9,813 bases of DNA from NCBI GenBank assembly GCA_018882625.1, contig VERO01000069.1, positions 1-9,813 on the forward strand. The letters run 5' to 3'. The notes beneath the pieces were generated by a model, which was not told where the DNA came from, searched no databases, and worked only from the letters and a program-made list of their open reading frames with translations. Made by a program: the position numbers and the translations under genes. Source of the DNA: Phycisphaerales bacterium (GTDB lineage Bacteria; Planctomycetota; Phycisphaerae; Phycisphaerales; SM1A02). This document shows positions 1 to 7,389 of this stretch, piece by piece (the first letter of the stretch is position 1; every line of letters starts with the position of its first letter).

Positions 1-1
1 G

Positions 2-1918
<1,917 letters not shown>

Positions 1919-1922
1919 CGTG

Positions 1923-2651
1923 ATGGCCGAGTACGACGCAATCGCTGACGAGTACGCCGCATCGAAGCTGCTGCCATGGCGAGTCCATGTCGAGCAGCCC
2001 ACCCTCTTCGGGCTGATCGGGGACGTGCGCGGCAAGTCGGTGCTTGATCTGGCGTGCGGCGATGGCATCTACGCGCGGATGCTCGCAGACCGCGGCGCCG
2101 CACGAGTCCATGGCGTGGACCTCTCGGGCGGGATGGTCGATCTCGCGCGAAAGGCGGAGGCTGCGCGTCCTCGTGGAGTGACCTACTCCGTGAGCGACGC
2201 GGCAGATGTGCAGGGCCTTGGGCAGTTTGACATTGTGGTGGCGGCATACCTCTTCAACTATGCGCAGGACCGGGCGCAGCTCGCGCGCATGGCCGACTCC
2301 GCATTCCGCAACCTTGTCCCAGGCGGCAGGCTGTGCGGCGTGAACGACAATCCCAGGACCTGTGCCGAGCGCTACCGCTACTACCCGGAGTTCCGCTTCA
2401 TCCGGTACATCGAGAAGCCGCAGCGGGAGGGGTCCTCGATCACCTGGTCCATCCTGCCCGAGTCTGGCGACGCATGCATCTTCGACAACTTCTGGATCGC
2501 CCCGGAGACCTACTGCGACACCTTCGCGTCGGCCGGCTTCAGCGACTTCCGGTTCGTCGATGCGCAGGTCGCGCCTGGGGAAGATGCGGCCCCGTTCGAG
2601 GCCTTCCTCGATGATTGCCCGATCTGCGGTATCGCCGCTCGCAAACCCTAG
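1923..2651 (+). CDS. Class I SAM-dependent methyltransferase
   Basis: A 242-residue cytoplasmic methyltransferase; the methyl acceptor cannot be told from sequence. It has a Rossmann-type SAM-binding fold. Motif I is VLDLACGDGIYARM (40-53). The acidic end of strand 2 is GVDLSGGMV (64-72, D66 expected to hold the ribose), SDAADV lies at 91-96, the motif IV strand is FDIVVAAYLFNYA (102-114), and LVPGGRLCGVNDNPR (131-145) leads into the second half. The N-terminal YDAIADEYAASK and the NDNP loop resemble ToxA-like small-molecule methyltransferases, but that is only resemblance. A GTG at 1920 directly precedes the ATG and could be the start; I chose the ATG. No Shine-Dalgarno is visible, so translation probably depends on coupling to icd, whose stop is 4 bases upstream. 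The stop codon interleaves with that of rmuC on the other strand. Confidence 0.9.
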   Translation: MAEYDAIADEYAASKLLPWRVHVEQPTLFGLIGDVRGKSVLDLACGDGIYARMLADRGAARVHGVDLSGGMVDLARKAEAARPRGVTYSVSDAADVQGLGQFDIVVAAYLFNYAQDRAQLARMADSAFRNLVPGGRLCGVNDNPRTCAERYRYYPEFRFIRYIEKPQREGSSITWSILPESGDACIFDNFWIAPETYCDTFASAGFSDFRFVDAQVAPGEDAAPFEAFLDDCPICGIAARKP

Positions 2652-4066
2652 GCGTCGCCGCCGACCCGGTCACGCTCGTCGGCATCGCCTTGGGCTGGCG
2701 GCAGCAGCATCGAGGCCTCCTCGGGAGGCAGCTCCTGCACGTTGCGCAGCTTGCGCTCGATGGCGCGGGTCCTCGTCCCGGTCTTCTCGATAGTGTTCGC
2801 TGCCGCGTCGATCTGCTTGCGCAGCGTGTCCATGACCTCGCCGAACTTGCCGAACTCGGTCTTGACCGCGCCAAGCAGCTGCCAAACCTCGCTCGATCGC
2901 CTCTCGAGCGCGAGCGTGCGGAATCCCATCTGGAGGCTCTGCAGGATGGCCGAGAGCGTGGTGGGTCCCGCGAGCATCACCCGGTGGGTGGAGTTGAGCT
3001 CCTCGGCAAGGCCAGGCGAGCGCAGGAGCTCCGCGTAGAGGCCCTCAGTCGGCACGAAGAGGATCGCGAAGTCCGTGGTGTGCGGCGGATCGAGGTACTT
3101 CATGCGGATGTCCTTGGCAAAGGTACGGATCGCGTCGGAGAGCGCCTTCTGCGCGGCATCCGCGGCGTCCTTGTCCGCGCGGTCCTGCGCATCGAGCAGG
3201 CGCTCGTAGTCCTCCTTGGGGAACTTTGCGTCGATCGGCAGCAGCAGGGGACCGCTGTCATCGCGCCCCGGCATCCGCACCGCGAACTCCACGCGCTTGT
3301 TCGATCCTGGCGCGGTCTCGGCATTGCGCACGAACTGCTCCTTCGTGAGGAACTGCTCGAGGATCGCCTCCAGCTGAATCTCGCCAAGGATGCCGCGCGA
3401 CTTCACGTTGGTGAGCACGCGCTTGAGCCCTCCCACATCTGCGGCCATCGACTGCATCTCGCCGAGCCCCTTGTGCACCTTCTCGAGCTGCTCGCTCATC
3501 ATCTTGAATGCGCCATCGAGGCGCGTCTGGAGCGTCGTCTCGAGCTTTGTGTCGACGGCGCCACGCAGCTCGTCGAGCTTCTGCTGGTTCGTCTGCTGCA
3601 GCTTGAGCAGCTCGTCAGCGATGGTGGTTCGCACGGTGCCGAGGGACTCGATCACCTGCACCAGTGACTGGTTCACGCGCACCTGGTAGGCGTCAAGAGA
3701 CACGCCGATCTGCTCGCGCTGCTGCGTGAGCGTGCGCCGGAGCTCCTCGCGCTGCTGCCCAAGCACATGCCCGAGCTCCTCGCGCTGCTTCACGAGCACC
3801 TGCCCGAGCTCCTCGCGGGTGACCTTGGCTGCCGCCTCCGCGTCAAGACGCATCGCGCGAAGCGACTCTGCGGTGGCGCTGCGGTTCGTGTCAAGCGTGG
3901 CCTTGAGCGCGGCCATGTCGGCGAGGAGCGGGCGCACCGCGGCATCGAGATCGTCCGCGCTGGCGCCACCTGAGCCTCCTCCACGCCGGCCGAGCGCCGC
4001 GAACACCGCCGCCACCGCGGCAGCGAGAGCCAGGAAGAAGGTGCCGACGAGGAGTGCGGTGTCCAT
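2648..4066 (-). CDS. rmuC: RmuC family DNA recombination protein
   Basis: A 472-residue member of the RmuC family, known from E. coli genetics to limit inversion at short inverted repeats; its biochemical activity is not settled and a nuclease-like fold has been proposed. It has an N-terminal membrane anchor (about 5-25, followed by RRGGG), a long coiled coil (about 38-215), and then the RmuC core. Core motifs are VKSRGILGEIQLEAILEQFL (221-240), LLPIDAKFPKEDYERL (275-290), TDFAILFVPTEGLYAELL (331-348) and VMLAGPTTLSAILQSL (363-378). The C-terminal tail (about 446-472) is acidic and low in complexity. Length is typical. Residues 84-127 are four 11-residue repeats. The start is ATG at 4066 with no Shine-Dalgarno; it fits because the anchor begins at once. 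The gene is convergent with the methyltransferase and divergent from the paralog at 4249. Confidence 0.94.
   Translation of the reverse strand: MDTALLVGTFFLALAAAVAAVFAALGRRGGGSGGASADDLDAAVRPLLADMAALKATLDTNRSATAESLRAMRLDAEAAAKVTREELGQVLVKQREELGHVLGQQREELRRTLTQQREQIGVSLDAYQVRVNQSLVQVIESLGTVRTTIADELLKLQQTNQQKLDELRGAVDTKLETTLQTRLDGAFKMMSEQLEKVHKGLGEMQSMAADVGGLKRVLTNVKSRGILGEIQLEAILEQFLTKEQFVRNAETAPGSNKRVEFAVRMPGRDDSGPLLLPIDAKFPKEDYERLLDAQDRADKDAADAAQKALSDAIRTFAKDIRMKYLDPPHTTDFAILFVPTEGLYAELLRSPGLAEELNSTHRVMLAGPTTLSAILQSLQMGFRTLALERRSSEVWQLLGAVKTEFGKFGEVMDTLRKQIDAAANTIEKTGTRTRAIERKLRNVQELPPEEASMLLPPAQGDADERDRVGGDA
3686..3817 (-). repeat. Four tandem 33-base units in rmuC (11-residue coiled-coil repeats)
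   Basis: On the minus strand, residues 84-94, 95-105, 106-116 and 117-127 read REELGQVLVKQ, REELGHVLGQQ, REELRRTLTQQ and REQIGVSLDAY. The first three units are close copies in DNA as well: the plus strand repeats gagctcctcgcg every 33 bases between about 3739 and 3818. An 11-residue period is the hendecad form of coiled coil, with a slight right-handed twist. Internal duplication is the simplest origin. Confidence 0.85.
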
Positions 4067-4248
4067 GGGTCAGGGAGCGGCGAGGGCCACAAATCTGGAT
4101 GAGTGCCCGGCAGCTGCCCCGCACAGCGCGGCTGGGCAGCGTTCACAAGGGTACCGCTGCGCGCTGCGGGCGATCTGCAGCCGGACATGCCAGGCTCCCG
4201 GCCGCGCCTCGCGCCGTGCTCGCGAAGTGGTACAACTGAATCCTCGTC
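4067..4248. other. Divergent intergenic region between rmuC and the first paralog
   Basis: This 182-base gap has no supportable gene. It must hold promoters in both directions. It contains a perfect 10-bp palindrome, GGCAGCTGCC, at 4109-4118. GCTGCCC (4113-4119) can also pair with GGGCAGC (4134-4140) across a 14-base loop. I cannot pick a convincing rmuC promoter. Confidence 0.6.
4231..4236 (+). promoter_or_regulatory. Possible -10 element for the paralog at 4249
   Basis: TACAAC (a 5/6 match to TATAAT-like -10 sequences allowing the common TACAAT variant) ends 12 bases before the ATG. A start site 6-8 bases downstream would give a nearly leaderless mRNA, which agrees with the absence of a Shine-Dalgarno sequence. 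No convincing -35 lies at the right distance. Confidence 0.22.
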
Positions 4249-5457
4249 ATGCACAGGATCCCATCAGCTGGTCAGCGGGCGCTCTTCGAGGATGTCGCAT
4301 CTGCCGCGATGGGAGTCGGCAGTGCGCTCCATGAATGCATGGGCCCGCTGCTGACCGATCACGGAAGCTCCCGAGCCCTCGGCCGGGCGCTCTCGATCGA
4401 CAAGATGCTCGCATGGCAGGCCTTCACGATCGCGACAGCCCACGATGCCGGCGCGATCCTCGCGGCGCTTCCCGGCAAGCCTGGTTTCGAGACCGTTCTC
4501 CTCGCGCTGCGCACGGCGGGCCGCGACACCACGGCGGTGCAGGCGGCCCTCGAGGCGCTCGACGGGGCGCTGGATTCGCGCCACATCACGCGCGGCCAGC
4601 TCCGTGCCATGGCGGTCGGTGGGGGCGATGCCGACACGCGCAGGCGTACGGAGCAGCGCCTGCACCGCCAGGCCTTCAAGGCGAACTCCGCGATTCGCGG
4701 GGCATGGATCGCCGGCCGTGTGGGAACCATGATCGTGTTCCCTGGCACGCGACCGGGTCTCGCGAGCGTGACCGCGCTCACGCTGGTGCACGGGCTCGTG
4801 CGCAGCGTGGCGATGGGCCCGGTGCCCATCTATGTGCCGCTCGTCAGCGTGCCGGATGGCGACGATGCGTCCAGGCGCGTTGGCACGGCCAAAGGCCATC
4901 CGTCCTGGTGCAGGGCCCTGGTGCCCTCGCTCAGCTCGCTTCCGCTATCCCCAGGTGAGGTCACGATGATCAAGGCCCTCGGCAGCCAGGCGGTGCTGGT
5001 GGATCCTGATCCGCACCGTCGTTCCGCCATCGACCTGTCGTTTGCGGAGACGATCCAGGATGCCGGACCCATCCGGCGCAACGAGCAGTCGCGCGAGGCG
5101 CTCTGGTTCATGCCGGTCACGCTTCCGATGGAGATGGCGGTGCTCGACGTGCTCGTGCACCGGTCGCTCGGCGAGGTCGCCCCCTCAGCGCACCAGTACT
5201 TCACGCCGACGCCCAGCCAGCTCCCGGTCGACCACCCGGAACTTCTGCGCTACCCCGTGGAGCTCGAGGCGGGATGGGTGCGCTCGGCGCGGTTGCCTCG
5301 CCGCATCGCGGCGGCCACGGGCACCTACGAGAGGCTCCTTGAGCACGGTGCCACGATCAGCGGGACGGCATTGCGCGACTTCCGCCACTACCGGGTGCAG
5401 CAGGAGCACCCCCCGGTGCCGACGTCGCTTGTGGTGCGGTGGCAGCTTCCTGAGTGA
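4249..5457 (+). CDS. Paralogous-pair protein A, unknown function, HTH-like N-terminus
   Basis: A 402-residue protein that I do not recognise as a named family. It is homologous over its whole length to the protein at 6069-7310. In residues 11-96, about 50 of 86 aligned residues are identical by hand count. The conserved N-terminal block runs from LFEDVASAAM (12-21) through SRALGRALSIDKMLAWQ (41-57), IATA (61-64) and ILAALPG (70-76) to AGRDTTA (90-96). The 41-62 part has the spacing and hydrophobic pattern of a helix-turn-helix. A middle block ends in GPVPIYVP (190-197). The C-terminal block has PMEMAVLDVLVH (293-304), LLRYPVELEAGW (332-343) and a final strand (SLVVRW). No signal peptide or membrane segment is seen. 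The ATG start matches the paralog's start to within a few residues. A transcription regulator is possible but is inference only; an enzyme is not excluded. Confidence 0.88.
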   Translation: MHRIPSAGQRALFEDVASAAMGVGSALHECMGPLLTDHGSSRALGRALSIDKMLAWQAFTIATAHDAGAILAALPGKPGFETVLLALRTAGRDTTAVQAALEALDGALDSRHITRGQLRAMAVGGGDADTRRRTEQRLHRQAFKANSAIRGAWIAGRVGTMIVFPGTRPGLASVTALTLVHGLVRSVAMGPVPIYVPLVSVPDGDDASRRVGTAKGHPSWCRALVPSLSSLPLSPGEVTMIKALGSQAVLVDPDPHRRSAIDLSFAETIQDAGPIRRNEQSREALWFMPVTLPMEMAVLDVLVHRSLGEVAPSAHQYFTPTPSQLPVDHPELLRYPVELEAGWVRSARLPRRIAAATGTYERLLEHGATISGTALRDFRHYRVQQEHPPVPTSLVVRWQLPE

Positions 5458-5929
5458 GCCCGGCGGCGCGTGCAGGCGCCCGTGCCATGCTGCGATCGCC
5501 CGTCTGGGACGAGGTGCGCCACGGGTGCGTGACCTTGCGTGAGGGTGCCCGCGCGATTGGGCGGTCTTCGGTTGGAGGGGCATGCGCGAGCGCGGCCTTT
5601 GCATCCCTGCAGGCCGAGGCAAGCCGATCCGCGAGATGCACGCAGTCGGCTCCGACGAGACCCTCAAGCACCTGGTACTCAGCGAGCATGCGGATCAGCC
5701 CTAGTCCGTACTGGCATGCGGCCTCTATGGCGCGGTCGCCCTGTGCGCGCAGGGGCGCGGGCCATTCCGGCACGCGGACCGAACGGATGTACCGTTCGAC
5801 GATCGCGCCAAGCGCACTGCACGTCGCATTGCGGTCTCGTGCGGCGGTCGCCTCGTGCGCAGGGTCCTGATGCGTACGGCCATGACCGGACATGAGGTGT
5901 GCAGGGCCTCTCGATGCTGGTAGGTGCAT
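5357..5929 (-). CDS. Possible small hypothetical protein between the paralogs
   Basis: An open frame of 190 codons from ATG at 5929; an alternative ATG at 5893 would give 178. It matches no family I know. Residues about 36-117 look like real protein: mixed helices rich in Leu, Ala, Glu and Val, with segments such as AIVERYIRSVRVPEW (42-56) and GLIRMLAEYQVLEGLVG (77-93). The rest is Ala/Pro/Arg-rich. The last 33 codons run antisense into the end of the gene at 4249-5457, an unusually long tail overlap. The opposing plus frame (5454-5870) is Ser/Arg/Thr-rich and looks like a shadow; both frames share third codon positions, so GC3 cannot decide between them. No Shine-Dalgarno is present. It lies 139 bases downstream of the second paralog on the same strand. 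Confidence 0.35.
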   Translation of the reverse strand: MHLPASRGPAHLMSGHGRTHQDPAHEATAARDRNATCSALGAIVERYIRSVRVPEWPAPLRAQGDRAIEAACQYGLGLIRMLAEYQVLEGLVGADCVHLADRLASACRDAKAALAHAPPTEDRPIARAPSRKVTHPWRTSSQTGDRSMARAPARAAGLTQEAATAPQATSAPGGAPAAPGSGGSRAMPSR

Positions 5930-6068
5930 CGCACAGATCTATCCCACGCCAGTCGCGAGTACACCCCATGTCGCGGGAACGCGTGGGCGTGGATACTGGC
6001 CGCATCGCGGCCGCACCCCGACTGCACGAGTGTCTGCGCAGACCGTGACCGGGGCACTGCCGATGCAG
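5458..6068. other. Intergenic region between the two convergent paralogs
   Basis: Apart from the doubtful small minus-strand ORF, these 611 bases hold no gene I can support. They contain the bulged inverted repeat at 5940-5995 and, near it, GGCCGC (5998-6003) facing GCGGCC (6007-6012) across three bases. Neither has a T-tract on either side. No repeat shared by the flanks, transposase or RNA gene was seen. Confidence 0.5.
5940..5995. repeat. 10-bp inverted repeat with inner hairpin
   Basis: TATCCCACGCC (5940-5950) pairs with GGCGTGGATA (5986-5995), giving ten base pairs and a single bulged C. Inside it, CGCG (5972-5975) and CGCG (5980-5983) enclose GGAA, a GNRA-type loop when read on the plus strand. 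It lies 74 bases past the stop of the minus-strand paralog and just before the possible small ORF, so a terminator, an attenuator or an operator are all options. No T-run follows it. Confidence 0.45.
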
Positions 6069-7310
6069 TCATCCCGCGGTGGCGGGCCACCCGCTGCGCC
6101 AGGTCCATCCGATCCTGACCTCCGAGGGGGTGAGCGGATAGTCGACGCGGATCCGGAACGTCCGGAAGGATCCGACGTCTTGCCTGACCGCCTTGGCGCA
6201 TCCCTCGACCAGTGCCTCCCACCGCGTGCCTGCAGAGGCGAAGGGCGCAGGCGGCGTTCGGTCAGCGATCCAGCGCGCGTCGATCTCGATCGGGTGCCGC
6301 AGGAAGTCGGGACCGGCCATGTGAATGGGTTCCGGCGCGGTGCGCCGGTGCATGTGTACGGTGACGTCGGAGACCGGCATCGACTCGTGGAACATGAGAT
6401 CGACCATCGCATGCTCCATCGGGTTGAACAGGGCGACGCCGGTCTGTCCGGCATCTCCATCCCGGTCCTCGCGCAAGGTGCGTACGCCGTGGCCGATCTC
6501 GCGAAACGCGAAGTCGACACGGTTGGATGCCGATGGCGGTGGCTGGTAGCACAGCGCCTCTCCGTCGCCGCAGTCGACAGTGCTCAGGTGCTCGTCGAGG
6601 ACTTCGGGTGAGCAGAGCTCGCGCACCAGCGAGGCCATCGTGCCCTTGCGGGATCTCCGGGAATGGCGTGGCGCGGGAGATGCAGCCTCGCTTGCCTGCT
6701 GCGTCCGGTAGTAGACGGGTATCGGGCCCGAGTTCAGCGTGCGGCAGAACCGGTGCAGCAGCGTGGCCGCGACCAGGGTCATCTGCTTCGGTGTGCCGCC
6801 TGGAAGCAGCATCACCGCTACAGCCGTTCCTCCGATCGAGATGCCCTGGATCGCTGCATTCGCCTCGTGCGCCCGCCGATGAAGCTGCCGCAGCGCGCCC
6901 CGCTCGGACACATCGCCCCACTGGCCGGTCACCATCGACTTCAGCTGGGTACGCGAGAAGCCGCGGCGGCGCATCGCGTACACGAGCGCAGCGCGCGCGC
7001 GCTCGAGCGCGGTGGTATCCCGGCCTGCCGACACCAGAGCCTGCATCACCTTGGCCATGCCAGCCGGTCCCGGCAGTGCCGCGAGTATCGGCACAGGATC
7101 GGATGCCGTGGCGATGTGGTGCACCTGCCACGCCAGCGACTTGTCGATGCCGAGCGCCTGCGCAAGCTCGCGGATGGATGGCTGGTCCTCAAGCAGCGGA
7201 GCCACGCACGAGCGCATCTCGCGGCCGAGCGTCATCGCAGCCGAGGCGAGGTCCTCGAAGAGGCCGCGTGCAGGCACCGGCGGGTTAGGCCCCGATCCCG
7301 ACATGCTCAT
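6069..7310 (-). CDS. Paralogous-pair protein B, unknown function, HTH-like N-terminus
   Basis: A 413-residue homolog of the protein at 4249-5457, encoded tail to tail with it. Shared blocks are GLFEDLASAAM (16-26), IRELAQALGIDKSLAWQ (46-62, the HTH-like part), IATA (66-69), ILAALPG (75-81), AGRDTTA (95-101), LHRRAHEANAAI (143-154), GPIPVY (195-200), PMEHAMVDLMFH (297-308) and FLRHPIEIDARW (336-347). The linker 205-225 is charged and rich in Ser and Arg, and shared positions thin out from there on, so the N-terminal half is the more constrained. No membrane segment or known catalytic motif is seen. ATG at 7310 is chosen; a second ATG at 7304 would also work, and neither has a Shine-Dalgarno. 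It follows the NERD helicase gene by 79 bases on the same strand and could be co-transcribed with it unless the intervening inverted repeat terminates. Confidence 0.88.
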   Translation of the reverse strand: MSMSGSGPNPPVPARGLFEDLASAAMTLGREMRSCVAPLLEDQPSIRELAQALGIDKSLAWQVHHIATASDPVPILAALPGPAGMAKVMQALVSAGRDTTALERARAALVYAMRRRGFSRTQLKSMVTGQWGDVSERGALRQLHRRAHEANAAIQGISIGGTAVAVMLLPGGTPKQMTLVAATLLHRFCRTLNSGPIPVYYRTQQASEAASPAPRHSRRSRKGTMASLVRELCSPEVLDEHLSTVDCGDGEALCYQPPPSASNRVDFAFREIGHGVRTLREDRDGDAGQTGVALFNPMEHAMVDLMFHESMPVSDVTVHMHRRTAPEPIHMAGPDFLRHPIEIDARWIADRTPPAPFASAGTRWEALVEGCAKAVRQDVGSFRTFRIRVDYPLTPSEVRIGWTWRSGWPATAG

Positions 7311-7345
7311 ATGGATCGGCAGGCGGCGCGCAAGGGCTTGAGTCA

Positions 7346-7370
7346 GACCCGTGCGCTACGTTCACGGGTC
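7346..7370. repeat. Perfect 8-bp inverted repeat between helicase and paralog B
   Basis: GACCCGTG (7346-7353) and CACGGGTC (7363-7370) flank a 9-base loop, in the middle of the 79-base gap. Read on the minus strand it comes 20 bases after the helicase stop and 35 bases before the paralog start. It could be a terminator stem (but no T-tract follows) or an operator for the downstream gene. Confidence 0.5.
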
Positions 7371-7389
7371 ACGCGCTTGCCGAGTCGCA

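Noticed and set aside
2615..3667. 350-codon plus-strand frame opposite rmuC
   Set aside because: Shadow of rmuC, whose conserved core motifs lie on the minus strand.
5454..5870. 138-codon plus-strand frame between the paralogs
   Set aside because: Ser/Arg/Thr-rich, no helices or motifs; the minus frame on the same bases is more protein-like.
5998..6012. GGCCGC-ATC-GCGGCC hairpin as a terminator of paralog B
   Set aside because: Only six pairs, a three-base loop and no T-tract; short GC palindromes are common in such DNA.
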